DNA of 64,000 nucleotides, taken from positions 1 through 64,000 of the forward strand of contig JALHMI010000020.1 of assembly GCA_022844125.1 (NCBI GenBank). The letters run 5' to 3'. This document shows positions 17,512 through 26,160 of the stretch, piece by piece; position 1 is the stretch's first letter, and each line of letters begins with the position of its first letter. Source of the stretch: Pirellulales bacterium. GTDB lineage: Bacteria > Planctomycetota > Planctomycetia > Pirellulales > PALSA-1355. The notes below the pieces were generated by a model. It saw only the letters and a program-made list of their open reading frames with translations. It ran no database searches and was not told the origin of the DNA. The position numbers and the translations under genes are program-made.

Positions 17512-18288
17512 TTACTGGGCCGCGGCAGGCGGATCGTCCGACTCGGTCGTCGGGCTTGTTTCCGTCGATGTCATCTGCGACCTAAACACCAGCAGCAGAA
17601 CGATGATCAGGATCACCGCGATCGCCAGCAGCACGCCGCTGGTCATCAAACTTACTTCATTTCGTCGCCGACGCTTACGAATTGCCTGCGGCAAGGGAGA
17701 GGCCGACCCATCGGTGGCCTGAGGGGGGGACGTCGGAGCGACATGCTGCACGGCGAGTCCTTGAGGCAGGCTGGGCATCGTCTCGGCTGGTGAGCCTGCG
17801 GGCGTTGGTACCAGCGGCGCGGTCAACAGACCACGAAGCTCGGAAAAGACGTCTGCCGCACTTCGCCATTCCTCCCAGCCCGCCCTCCACACGAGTGAAC
17901 TGGCACCCACTCGGCCGTCGCGCACCCAGTTCCGCATGATCTCGCCCGATGCGGGGCCAAACTGCCCACCGGTGGCTGGCCGCACGTACCAGACCGCGGA
18001 TGGCGATTCGGCGATCGGATCCGGCTTCGGGCCGGGAGTCGTGGACGGCGCGTCCGCTGGCCCGCCGCCGGCGGCCTGACTGCGAACGGAAATGGCCAGA
18101 GATTCGGCGGGCTTTTCGGGCAAAGTCGCGATTTCGATACTGACGGTCCCCACGTCGGTCGTGTTGGACGCGTCCTCAGCAGGAACGACGACACGTTCGC
18201 CACACTGAGGGCAAATCGCACGTTTACCGGCGAGAAAGCTTTTGACGTGAAGTTTGTGCCCGTTGGGACACAAGAATTTAATGCCCAT
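17512..18288 (-). CDS. Zinc-ribbon and GYF_2 domain membrane protein
   Basis: The 258-residue protein has three parts. A zinc ribbon lies at 1-40 (CPNGHKLHVK...AICPQCGERV). A GYF_2 domain follows near 100-155 (VWYVRPATGGQFGP, IMRNWVRDGRVGASSLVWRAGWEEW). One transmembrane helix sits near the C-terminus (LMTSGVLLAIAVILIIVLLLVF). GYF_2 proteins are expanded in planctomycetes and are thought to mediate protein contacts at the membrane. Start ATG 18286-18288 begins the zinc ribbon. Confidence 0.82.
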   Translation of the reverse strand: MGIKFLCPNGHKLHVKSFLAGKRAICPQCGERVVVPAEDASNTTDVGTVSIEIATLPEKPAESLAISVRSQAAGGGPADAPSTTPGPKPDPIAESPSAVWYVRPATGGQFGPASGEIMRNWVRDGRVGASSLVWRAGWEEWRSAADVFSELRGLLTAPLVPTPAGSPAETMPSLPQGLAVQHVAPTSPPQATDGSASPLPQAIRKRRRRNEVSLMTSGVLLAIAVILIIVLLLVFRSQMTSTETSPTTESDDPPAAAQ

Positions 18289-18625
18289 CCGTCCGTCCGA
18301 AGTGATTAAGTCCGCTCTGCCAGCCAAGATTAGGCTCCGAGCTACTGGTGAGGCCGAGAATCCCGGCCAGAATGCCCATTATATACCGCGAGTGGCTGCT
18401 TCCGAGAGCGGCAAGGTCAATCCGCATGTGCTCGATGCCCCGGCCTAACCGCCACAGCCCTACCAGGGGGCCCACCGGTCGCACGTTGTAACCTAGAAAA
18501 ATGCAGTATTTTTGAAGAGGAACTTGATTGTTCCTGCGAGCTAGTCAAACTACATACCAGGGTACCGCGCGGCCTTGGTGCACATAGCCGCACGAACGTG
18601 CAAGTATTTTTGGGGACATCAGGTG
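18289..18625. other. Divergent intergenic region
   Basis: This 337-base gap lies between the GYF_2 and ClpP-like genes. It includes a small AT-rich inverted repeat (AAAAAT at 18497-18502 against ATTTTT at 18508-18513). No gene is seen. Confidence 0.5.
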
Positions 18626-19252
18626 ATGCAGCACCACGACGATGAAGGTCCGCTGGAAATTGCGCTGGTCGGCGATCTGACCGACAACGAAGTCGAACTC
18701 ACCGACAAGCTTCTGTCCGTCGAGCCTGGCGGACAATGCACCCTGTTTATCGATTCGCCTGGCGGCAGTCCTTACTGCGCCATGTCGCTGATGACACTGA
18801 TGCTCGTCCGCGGCGTGCGGGCCACGGGCATCGTCACGGGTGAATGTTCGTCAGCCGCCCTGTGGCCGTTTGCCGCCTGCGTCCGCCGGCTGGTGACGCC
18901 CTACAGCGTGCTACTCTTCCATCCCATGAAGTGGCAGAGCGAAGAGCACGTGGGCCTGGCCGAGGCCGCGGAATGGGCTCGCCATTTCGGCAACCTGGAA
19001 ACCGACATGGATGCCCTGCTCGCTGAGCTCTTCGGCCTGCCGCGGGCTGAAATGGAAAAGTGGATCAAACCGGGCCGATACGTCTCGGGGCGCGAGCTGG
19101 CCGACGCCGGTCTGGCGGAGTTGATCGATCTGCACAAGTTCCGGATGAAGCCGACGAACATTCCGGTTGCGGCGCGTCCGAAGCGGAAACGCGTGCCAGC
19201 GACGACGTCGGAGCTGATTCGTCCGGCGGCCCAGCGTCGCGAACGCAGCTAG
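18626..19252 (+). CDS. ClpP-like serine protease
   Basis: The 208-residue protein follows the ClpP/crotonase-like fold: VGDLTDNEVE, LFIDSPGGSPYCAMSL, then the nucleophile region GECSSAALWPFA with likely catalytic Ser75, and His99 in LLFHPM. The later segment MEKWIKPGRYVSGRELADAGLAELI corresponds to the ClpP region carrying the third catalytic residue. Compared with housekeeping ClpP, the nucleophile motif departs from G-x-A-S-M, and a basic C-terminal tail (PKRKRVPATT) is added. It may be a divergent or specialised ClpP paralogue. ATG 18626 is preferred; TTG 18575 would add 17 residues. Confidence 0.75.
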   Translation: MQHHDDEGPLEIALVGDLTDNEVELTDKLLSVEPGGQCTLFIDSPGGSPYCAMSLMTLMLVRGVRATGIVTGECSSAALWPFAACVRRLVTPYSVLLFHPMKWQSEEHVGLAEAAEWARHFGNLETDMDALLAELFGLPRAEMEKWIKPGRYVSGRELADAGLAELIDLHKFRMKPTNIPVAARPKRKRVPATTSELIRPAAQRRERS

Positions 19253-19255
19253 GCA

Positions 19256-20215
19256 TTAGCTGCGATATCCCTCGTGACACGTCGTGCACGACTGGCCAAT
19301 TTCAGTCGCGCTTGTTCGTGCGCGATCGTACGAGCCGTCCAGCGTTGAGGCGCGCAACGAACCGGCGTGCTGTTGCATCGCTTTGGCGTATTCGAGATAC
19401 GTCTCATCGTCAGCAAACTCGTATCCGGCGCGAGTGATGATCTCGGCCAGTGCCGCGACGATTTCGGCCTCGTGGAGCACGGTGGTCGAGCTTTCCGCGA
19501 AGGTCTTCTCGTTGGCGATGCCCGGCGTGATGTGCTGCTCTTGAGCTTCTTCGATCCGTTGCATGAGCAGTGTGCGGTCGGCGATTTGGGGCCAATTGGC
19601 TTCGACGGACTTTGCGGCCGGGGCCTGTGATCCACCGCGCACAAGAAGTTGCAACTCCTCCGCCCTGGCGCGAGCGTCATTCAAAGCCGCATCCGAAGCC
19701 ACTTTGCAATTGTTGCTCGCGCGACCGAGCTGATCGCGCAAATCTGCGGCCTCTGCCTTCCAGCGCACGCGGCCATCGTACTCGGCGACGATCCCCAGCA
19801 TCGCCGCTAAAACTCCCAACTCGCGCCGAGCCGTCTGATACTCACCGCTCTTGAAACGCGTGGGATTCTCGATCGCGGCAGCCAGCTTGGGCAGCCGGGC
19901 TTTGATCTCATCTTCGAGCGCCTCGGCGGTGATCAACTTCGACCACGTGCCGGAGCTGGTCGGCAAGGCAGCGGCTGGAAGTGCCGGTTGCGGATTTTCC
20001 ACAGCCGTGGAACGCGGCCCAGGCCGCGCGCCGTTCAGCTTTTCGCGGGCGTCAGAAAAGAATGTGTCGACGGTGCTCGGCGCGAACTCGGGACGCTTGG
20101 CTCGGCGGCCCGCTGGCGGTGCGGCCATGAGCGTCCCCAGCGCGAGTGCAAGTGCAAACAGCGCCAGCAGGAGGGGCAATGTCGCGCGTCGACGTTTCGT
20201 CTGCATGGGTGGCAT
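19256..20215 (-). CDS. Exported cytochrome c'-like protein
   Basis: The 319-residue protein has an N-terminal signal anchor (RRATLPLLLALFALALALGTLMAAP), a long helical middle, and a single C-terminal haem-binding motif CTTCH (IGQSCTTCHEGYRS). A CxxCH at the extreme C-terminus of a four-helix segment is typical of cytochromes c' and c556. The repeated helical stretches (EIVAALAEIITRAGYEFAD and EYAKAMQQHAGSLRA) fit that. The start is ATG 20213-20215; ATG 20206 is an alternative. The frame stays open far upstream to 21364, but that part is antisense to apbE. Confidence 0.75.
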   Translation of the reverse strand: MPPMQTKRRRATLPLLLALFALALALGTLMAAPPAGRRAKRPEFAPSTVDTFFSDAREKLNGARPGPRSTAVENPQPALPAAALPTSSGTWSKLITAEALEDEIKARLPKLAAAIENPTRFKSGEYQTARRELGVLAAMLGIVAEYDGRVRWKAEAADLRDQLGRASNNCKVASDAALNDARARAEELQLLVRGGSQAPAAKSVEANWPQIADRTLLMQRIEEAQEQHITPGIANEKTFAESSTTVLHEAEIVAALAEIITRAGYEFADDETYLEYAKAMQQHAGSLRASTLDGSYDRARTSATEIGQSCTTCHEGYRS

Positions 20216-20286
20216 CCAGGCAATTATGGTTTGCGGCGCCCCGGGTGACAAACGAGCGGTGCGCGGCGGGGCGGCGGCCGGCAACG

Positions 20287-20292
20287 TATAAT
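20287..20292 (+). promoter_or_regulatory. TATAAT box immediately upstream of apbE
   Basis: A perfect TATAAT lies 7 bases before ATG 20300, and no Shine-Dalgarno sequence is present. If used, transcription would begin at or next to the start codon, giving a leaderless mRNA. No good -35 is visible. Confidence 0.4.
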
Positions 20293-20299
20293 TGCAGAC

Positions 20300-21409
20300 A
20301 TGCACGCCACTCCGCGATCCACTCGCCGCGCGTTCCTCACCGGCCAGGCTGCGGCCGATGCGCTCGTGCAGTTCGATGTGGGGGGTGGGCCGCCGCTCGC
20401 CAATCCCGATTCCGAACGCTATCTCGTGCATGTGTCGCGCCGCGCAATGGCCTGCACATTCGAAGTGTTCCTGAATGCCGGGCAGTATCCCGCCGGCAAT
20501 GCGGCTGCCCTCGCAGCACTCGACCTGGTGGACCGACTCGAAGACCAGCTTTCGATCTATCGAGAATCCAGCGAAATCAGCGAACTGAATCGCAGAGCCG
20601 CGTTCACGCCGGTCGAACTCGAACCTCGACTTTTCAGCCTGCTGCAACTGGCCGAACAGTTGCACTCGCAGACCGGTGGCGCGTTCGACGTGACTGCGGG
20701 GCGACTGTCGCAAGTCTGGGGGTTCACGCGCCGCCGCGGCCAAGTCCCCCCCGCCGAGGTGCTCGCCGAAGTTCTGGCCTGCGTCGGCAGTCAACATCTT
20801 GGGTTCGATCGCGAGCGGAGCACCCTTCGTTTTTTGCAACCCGGCTTGGAGATTAACCTCGGCAGCATTGGCAAGGGTTACGCACTCGATCGCTGTGCAC
20901 AACTTCTCGACGCGGCCGGCATCAATGATTATCTGCTCCATGGCGGCAACAGCAGCGTACTGGCGCGGGGCTCGCATGCCGGCCGCACGGACCCCGGCTG
21001 GTGCGTGGGGGTGCGCAATCCGCTCCGACCCGACCGCCGCCTCGGGCACCTCATTCTGCATGACAAAGCGCTGGGAACCTCCGGCTCGGGAACGCAGTTC
21101 TTCCTGCACGAGGGGCGGCGACTGGGACACATTCTCGACCCGCGCACCGGCTGGCCGGCCGAAGGCGTGCTCTCGGTCAGCGTGGTTGCCGCTACGGCTG
21201 CGGAAGCGGACGCCCTGGCCACGGCGTTTTACGTGATGGGTCCGGAAGCGGCCCGGTCTTACTGTGAGCGACACGCGGAAGTGGGATTCGTGATGACTTG
21301 CCCTGGCGAGCGGGCTGGTTCGCTTGAGGTCCAGGCGATGGGCCTCGCCGATGGCTGCTGGCAACCGTTCGAGGAAGCCGCCGAGACCGGCTCGGATCGG
21401 CCAGTTTGA
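20300..21409 (+). CDS. apbE: FAD:protein FMN transferase
   Basis: The 369-residue protein matches ApbE, which transfers FMN from FAD to Thr or Ser of flavoproteins and often acts in the periplasm. Visible signatures are LINLGSIGKGYALD-type (EINLGSIGKGYALDRC), YLLHGGNSSVLARG, ALGTSGSGTQFF and HILDPRTGWPAEGVLSVSVVA, followed by EADALATAFYVMG. The N-terminus contains STRRAFLTG, a twin-arginine-like pattern, but a hydrophobic stretch is weak. It is divergent from the cytochrome c'-like gene, hinting at a shared redox context. No target flavoprotein (such as an Nqr or Rnf subunit) is in the window. Confidence 0.9.
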   Translation: MHATPRSTRRAFLTGQAAADALVQFDVGGGPPLANPDSERYLVHVSRRAMACTFEVFLNAGQYPAGNAAALAALDLVDRLEDQLSIYRESSEISELNRRAAFTPVELEPRLFSLLQLAEQLHSQTGGAFDVTAGRLSQVWGFTRRRGQVPPAEVLAEVLACVGSQHLGFDRERSTLRFLQPGLEINLGSIGKGYALDRCAQLLDAAGINDYLLHGGNSSVLARGSHAGRTDPGWCVGVRNPLRPDRRLGHLILHDKALGTSGSGTQFFLHEGRRLGHILDPRTGWPAEGVLSVSVVAATAAEADALATAFYVMGPEAARSYCERHAEVGFVMTCPGERAGSLEVQAMGLADGCWQPFEEAAETGSDRPV

Positions 21410-21491
21410 CGTATTCCAAGGCCTATCCGCCCCGGTAGAATGCCAGCGTCAAGAGGCGGGCCGCTCGATAACGCGCTGACCAGGCAAGATT

Positions 21492-22154
21492 TTGTTCCAG
21501 TTTCTGTTTGATCATCTGTCGTACTTCGGAATCATTGCATTCCTGGCCCTTACCGGGTTTGGCTTGCCAGTGCCCGAGGAAGTGCCGATCGTGGCTGCGG
21601 GCATCATGAGCTCCAACGGCCAGCTCGATCCCTGGTGGGCCTTTCTGTCGTGCGTGATCGGCTCGGTCCTGGGTGACCACATCCTCTATGCAATCGGCTA
21701 TCACTTCGGCCATTCGCTGATCTACCGGCATCCGCGCGTGGCGGCCCTGCTGCACGCGGAACGCGAAGCAAAAATCGAGCAGATGGTCCGCAAGCACCAG
21801 GTAAAGGTCCTCGTTTTGAGCCGCTTCATGGTCGGAGTTCGGGCGCCGGTTTACCTGGCCGCGGGAGTCCTGCGCGTACCTTTCGCCAAGTTTTTCTTCA
21901 TCGACATTATCAGCGCTTCGATCGTCGTCGGCATCTTCTTTGGATTAAGCTATGCCTATGGCGAGCGGCTGACACGGTTCATCAAGCAGTCGGAAATCGG
22001 TCTGACCGTGATCGTTGTGGTCGCGGTCATTTCGGTGCTGACATTCTTGCTGTGGCGCAGACGGCAACGCCGCAAGTTGGACGAAGTTGTGCTTCTGGAG
22101 GCTCCCAATGACGAGGTCTGCGCCGTTGGAGCTCGCGAAACCAAGGACCTGTAG
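21492..22154 (+). CDS. DedA-family membrane protein
   Basis: The 220-residue protein has the DedA/SNARE-associated layout. It opens with FQFLFDHLSYFGIIAFLALTG, and then shows GLPVPEEVPIVAAGIMSSNGQL, GSVLGDHILYAIGYHFG and the signature SRFMVGVRAPVYLAAGVLRVPFAKFF. These inner-membrane proteins belong to the family implicated in lipid-carrier flipping. It starts at TTG 21492, as no in-frame ATG lies nearby. Its 3' end overlaps the next gene by 47 bases. Confidence 0.85.
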   Translation: MFQFLFDHLSYFGIIAFLALTGFGLPVPEEVPIVAAGIMSSNGQLDPWWAFLSCVIGSVLGDHILYAIGYHFGHSLIYRHPRVAALLHAEREAKIEQMVRKHQVKVLVLSRFMVGVRAPVYLAAGVLRVPFAKFFFIDIISASIVVGIFFGLSYAYGERLTRFIKQSEIGLTVIVVVAVISVLTFLLWRRRQRRKLDEVVLLEAPNDEVCAVGARETKDL

Positions 22155-23214
22155 GATTCGCTGTCAGCTTGTCGCGTTCGTGACGGCCGGACTGTTGCTT
22201 TTCCCCGCGATCACGTTGCACGCTCAGCAGGCCGAGCGCATCGGGCCCAGCCGCATCAATGCCGCCCGGCTGCGGTGGTTTCAGTACAAACTCGTGGCCG
22301 GTCGCATCCTGGCCACCAGCGCGTACCCCGAGGGGATGAACATCTCGTTCGGCCCATCGACGACCGATACCAAGCGGCGCGAGCACTTGCAGTTGTTGAT
22401 CCTGGAAGATCGGGCCAGCATCCGTTACGAGTTGGCTGGCGACGGTGAACAACTCTCGATTCAGCTGGCCGAATCGGGCGAATTCTCGATTCGACGCACC
22501 CGTCGGGAACCGCCATTCACGTTGCGTTTCACGCAGCCTCCGGAAAAGCCGATGTCGCTGGTGGTGCAGCAGGACGGAACGACCCAAGAGGTCATTGGCC
22601 CCAGCTTCTGGCATCTGTACCTCGCCGCGCCCGACCTGGTCAGCCAGGAGCTGGCGCCATATCTCGAAACGCTCCGACCTGCCTGGCAACTGGTGGCCTC
22701 TGGCGAACAGCTCGAGCGCAACCTGATCCAACGAGCACAGCAGCCCCTCGCGCACCGAGGCGAACAGTGGCGATCGCTCGTGCAGCGGCTGGGCAGCACG
22801 AATTTCGCCGAACGCGAGGCCGCCCAACGCGACCTGGCGGCCAGCGGGCAGGTCGTGCTGCCGTTCCTGGAGGACCTGGAGCGGGGACAGCTCGACGCCG
22901 AGCAAGCGGCCAGAATTGAGACGCTGATCACGAACCTTCGCGTCAACTACGAAGACACGGCGGACCGGGTGGCGAACTGGCTGATCGGCGACATTTCGAT
23001 CTGGCTGTCGCTGGCCGAGCGTCCGGAACTTGCCAAGCGAGTGGCTGCCAGACGCCAGCTGTTGGCGCTGACGGGCGAGGCGATCGAGTTCGATCCGGAC
23101 GGAGACGATGCCACGCGCACCCAACAGCTTGCCGCGTTGCGCCGGCGGCTTTTACCGCTGCATCCGGTCCCCCTGCCGGACTCGTCAGTCCCACCACCAG
23201 CGCTCGAGCGGTAA
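22108..23214 (+). CDS. Secreted protein of unknown function
   Basis: The 368-residue protein has a signal peptide (CQLVAFVTAGLLLFPAITLHAQQ). A beta-rich first half follows (LRWFQYKLVAGRILATSAYPEGM, RASIRYELAGDGEQLSIQLAESGEF). The second half is helical and contains LVQRLGSTNFAEREAAQRDLAASGQVVLPFL, which looks like a HEAT-like repeat seen in planctomycete secreted proteins. Start ATG 22108 has a CTGGAGG site. It overlaps DedA upstream and the convergent DUF1598 gene by 30 bases at 23185-23214. Confidence 0.75.
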   Translation: MTRSAPLELAKPRTCRIRCQLVAFVTAGLLLFPAITLHAQQAERIGPSRINAARLRWFQYKLVAGRILATSAYPEGMNISFGPSTTDTKRREHLQLLILEDRASIRYELAGDGEQLSIQLAESGEFSIRRTRREPPFTLRFTQPPEKPMSLVVQQDGTTQEVIGPSFWHLYLAAPDLVSQELAPYLETLRPAWQLVASGEQLERNLIQRAQQPLAHRGEQWRSLVQRLGSTNFAEREAAQRDLAASGQVVLPFLEDLERGQLDAEQAARIETLITNLRVNYEDTADRVANWLIGDISIWLSLAERPELAKRVAARRQLLALTGEAIEFDPDGDDATRTQQLAALRRRLLPLHPVPLPDSSVPPPALER

Positions 23215-24930
23215 ATTTGCGGGAGCGCCGAAGCTCGCACGCTGAGCCGCGAGCGTGCCTTGCTTGTCGGTCCGCAGCTTGTCGGCGCTCACCTGGCGCC
23301 AAGCCTCGCCGCGGACGCCGCCGCTGACGCCGACCACTAAATGCCGGCCGCCGATCTTGCGATGATTGATCACGGTTTCCACTTGTCGCGGCGCGGGGTC
23401 GAGTGCGACCGCGTATTGCTGCGGATCATCAAAGCAGGTCAGGTGCCAGCCGACTCGCTCGGCGAGGCCTTCCTGTTGAATGAGGGCCGACACCAAGGCC
23501 AGATCGAAGATGTTCTGCAGGTCGGCGTAGACCGGGTACTTCTGGGCAAGCGCTGCGAAATGCGCGGTGAAGTTGCCGGCGAACTGCTGGTTCGTCAGGC
23601 TCGAAGCGCCGGTATGCACGCGCTTGCCAAGCTGCGTCAGGAATTCGTTCTCGCTGAGAACTTGCACGCCCTGACCGCGAATTTCGAACGCGTCGCGATT
23701 GGTCGAGGTTGCCACCGCTTCATAGTTCATGGTGAACCACCACCGCAGCACGTCGAGCGCCGGTGGCGTTTCGCCCGGCTTTACCCGCACCAGATCGAGA
23801 TAACCGGGTACCTCCGCGATGCCGGGTTCGAGCCCCATCCCGATCAGTTTCATGTGGTAGTCGGCCGCCACGATCACCCTGGCAACGCGCGTCCGCTCGT
23901 CGAGGCCGCGGATCACGATGTCCTGCAAGCCCATCGCGTCGCGGAGCTCTTGCAGCCAGGCTCCACGCTGGCTCGGCTTGAGCGGAGTGTCGCGCGTGCG
24001 ATCGGCAACGGCTCGCGTGCGGGCAAGACCCTGCTCGGTTGGATCGATTGAGCAGGTGAACGTCGCCTGGGGCGAGGTGCGGGCGTGTCGCAAGAGCACA
24101 ACCAAATCATCGAGTTGCACGACCGGCCGCCCAGACTTGGCGCTCACGCAGCGACCTTCGCTATCGACCAGCCACGGTCCCGCGGGCCCTGCAATGACGA
24201 TTTCACCCGACTCGGGATAAACGAGCACGAACTGGATGCGCTCGAGTCCGGCGAGATTGCGCATGGTGTCGTCAGGCGCGCGTCCGGCAGCGAGCGCGAG
24301 TTGGACGTGCTTCTCCAGCCGCGTGAGCGAAACCTTGCGGAGGCCGCTCGTCAGGCGAGGATCAAGATTTCCCGGGCGCTCTCGCGCGGCCAGCCGCGCG
24401 GTGGCGAGACCTTGCGGTCGCTGGACCTTGACGGCGCGGCGCAACACGCCGGCTGCGTCGACGTAGACACCGTTCTGAAACTCGGAGATCGAGCCTGGCC
24501 CACCGACTTCATCCCAGGTTTGCGGTCGGACCGTGGAAACAATCAAGTCGATGAGCGAATCGAAGTCTGCCTGTGAGCCGCCGCCGGCTACAATGCCCGA
24601 AGGCTCGCGGATGCGGCTGATGACAGCCGTTCGGGTACGGTCGTCGCTGACGGCCAACAGCGAATGGAGCGATTGATCGCGCCCGCCGGCTGCGGCCTGG
24701 GCCTCGGAAAGGCGAGTGAGCCAGGCATCACGCGTGGCCGGATCAGCAATTGAATGTGCGGTTTGTAAAGCGGGAGCGAATTCACCCGTGGCAAGCTGGG
24801 CGGTGAAAAGTTGTTCGTCGGGCGGCGCCGCAAGGCACGCACCTGGCCCAATGGCAAGGGCGGCGATCAGCGGAGCCAGGCAAAACCAGAAGGAAGTCCG
24901 CTGCAGTTGGCGCGCGGTCAGCGTCAGCAT
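23185..24930 (-). CDS. Secreted DUF1598-type protein
   Basis: The 581-residue protein has a signal peptide (FWFCLAPLIAALAIGPGACLA) and reads as the planctomycete DUF1598 type. Key stretches are NGVYVDAAGVLRRAV, GLRKVSLTRLEKHVQLALAAGR, IQFVLVYPESGEIVIAGPAG, ARVIVAADYHMKLIGMGLEP and the Trp-rich end LPLERWWWD. Function is unknown; an exported role is inferred from the signal peptide. Start ATG 24928-24930 follows GGGGAG. The family assignment is from memory of sequence style. Confidence 0.7.
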   Translation of the reverse strand: MLTLTARQLQRTSFWFCLAPLIAALAIGPGACLAAPPDEQLFTAQLATGEFAPALQTAHSIADPATRDAWLTRLSEAQAAAGGRDQSLHSLLAVSDDRTRTAVISRIREPSGIVAGGGSQADFDSLIDLIVSTVRPQTWDEVGGPGSISEFQNGVYVDAAGVLRRAVKVQRPQGLATARLAARERPGNLDPRLTSGLRKVSLTRLEKHVQLALAAGRAPDDTMRNLAGLERIQFVLVYPESGEIVIAGPAGPWLVDSEGRCVSAKSGRPVVQLDDLVVLLRHARTSPQATFTCSIDPTEQGLARTRAVADRTRDTPLKPSQRGAWLQELRDAMGLQDIVIRGLDERTRVARVIVAADYHMKLIGMGLEPGIAEVPGYLDLVRVKPGETPPALDVLRWWFTMNYEAVATSTNRDAFEIRGQGVQVLSENEFLTQLGKRVHTGASSLTNQQFAGNFTAHFAALAQKYPVYADLQNIFDLALVSALIQQEGLAERVGWHLTCFDDPQQYAVALDPAPRQVETVINHRKIGGRHLVVGVSGGVRGEAWRQVSADKLRTDKQGTLAAQRASFGAPANLPLERWWWD

Positions 24931-25035
24931 GAGAAGTAACTCCCCGTTCCGAGGGTGAGAACCGCCGGGCAATGATGCGGCCGGAGTTCAAGCTCTCACA
25001 GCCGCGAAGGGAAGTCAAGAAAAAGGCGCGTCACC

Positions 25036-25078
25036 AAGAAAACAACGGCCCGCCCAAGCTTCTGCTCAGGCGGGCCGT
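25036..25078 (-). terminator. Intrinsic terminator of the Cys-rich gene
   Basis: ACGGCCCGCC (25045-25054) pairs with GGCGGGCCGT (25069-25078). The preceding A-rich stretch AAGAAAACAA gives a U-rich tail on the minus strand. Confidence 0.8.
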
Positions 25079-25137
25079 CGTAATCTGCACTGTCAAGGAG
25101 ACCGCTTCAATACTTCGCGGATGCTCCGCTGTGGCAA

Positions 25138-25632
25138 TTAGCCACCGCAACCGCAGCTCGGTTCGACCGGGGCACCGCAGCTCGGCTCGCAAGCCGGAGC
25201 ACAGCAGGTGGGCTCACAGCAGCTCTTCTTGCAGCAGCCGTGACGGTGGAACAGGCGGCAACGGTGACGGCAGCACTTGGGAGCGCAGCACTTGGGAGCG
25301 GCACAGCACGAGGGTTCCGGAGCACAGCAAGTCGGTTCCGGAGCACAGCAGGTCGGCTCACAAGCCGGAGCACAGCAGCTCTTCTTGCAGCAGTGACGGT
25401 GGAACAGGTGGCAACGGTGACGCTTGCACTTCGGCGCACAGCACGAAGGCTCCGCACAGCAGCTCGGTTCGGGCGCACAGCAGGTGGGCTCGGCCGGGGC
25501 ACAGCACGACGGTTCGGGCGCACAACACGAAGGCTCACAACAGCCGCCGAACAGGCGGGCTTCCGCTTGCGAAGCGGAAAGCACAAACAGGCCGGCGAGC
25601 AGCAGGGCCGGCAACACGATCCGGGATTTCAT
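25138..25632 (-). CDS. Secreted Cys-rich repeat protein
   Basis: The 164-residue protein has a signal peptide ([22 protein letters not shown]) followed by a very Cys-rich mature part. About 40 Cys occur, mostly as CC pairs in units such as CCAPEPS or CCAPEPT. Two copies of a basic block are visible ([17 protein letters not shown] and [18 protein letters not shown]). The pattern suggests either a disulfide-crosslinked structural protein or a metal binder. An AGGAG site precedes ATG 25630-25632 and a terminator follows. The GC-rich repeats have no named family I recognise. Confidence 0.75.
   Translation of the reverse strand: MKSRIVLPALLLAGLFVLSASQAEARLFGGCCEPSCCAPEPSCCAPAEPTCCAPEPSCCAEPSCCAPKCKRHRCHLFHRHCCKKSCCAPACEPTCCAPEPTCCAPEPSCCAAPKCCAPKCCRHRCRLFHRHGCCKKSCCEPTCCAPACEPSCGAPVEPSCGCGG
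25221..25269. repeat. Internal direct repeat copy 1 in the Cys-rich gene
   Basis: This 49-base segment recurs nearly unchanged at 25377-25422, with one codon missing there. It encodes the duplicated [11 protein letters not shown] block and shows recent internal duplication. Confidence 0.7.
25377..25422. repeat. Internal direct repeat copy 2 in the Cys-rich gene
   Basis: This 46-base copy matches 25221-25269 apart from a 3-base gap and a C/T change. The reading frame is preserved. Confidence 0.7.
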
Positions 25633-26160
25633 CGACGGAACTCCTAAACAGATACTTACAGGGGATGTCACATCTTCCGTGAGCCGCACGGCAAACTAGG
25701 GCCTCTGGCGCAGTATGTCGCGATTGATTCAGGCCAGGCCGTTACAGCTTTACGAGGATCCCTCAGCGGGATAGCCTCGCTGATGGTTATCGTCGACCCA
25801 AGTGACAGCACTTAGTTCGTCTTCGCATTTCTCCTAAACTTCCGGGGCAAAAACGTGCGAGCAGGCGGGATCTAGCGGATATGCCGCACCTGAGCATTGG
25901 GGCTGCCAAGCGGCCACAAACTACCATCATCAGAGGACTTGCGCTATTTGGCGTCGGCAGATTCGCCACGCGCGGCAAAACCCCAACCATGCCATCGAGA
26001 AGTCGGGACTGGTTCCAGCCGTTGGCAGAATTGAAATGCCCGTTGCGGCCTAGAGTTTCAGGACGTGACGGGGGTTCCACGTGCGCCACTGCCCACAGCG
26101 ACGATGCGCGCCCCCGGTTTCTGCTCATTAGCAGGCGCAAAAGAGATGGGGTAAGGGGCG
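25633..26160. other. Divergent intergenic region, no gene seen
   Basis: This 528-base region lies between the Cys-rich gene and the Hpt gene. Short frames cross it but have no ribosome sites or coherent protein content, and I recognise no repeat or hairpin. Confidence 0.55.

Noticed and set aside
20216-21364. Upstream extension of the cytochrome c'-like frame
   Set aside because: It is antisense to apbE; the signal peptide begins at 20215 or 20206.
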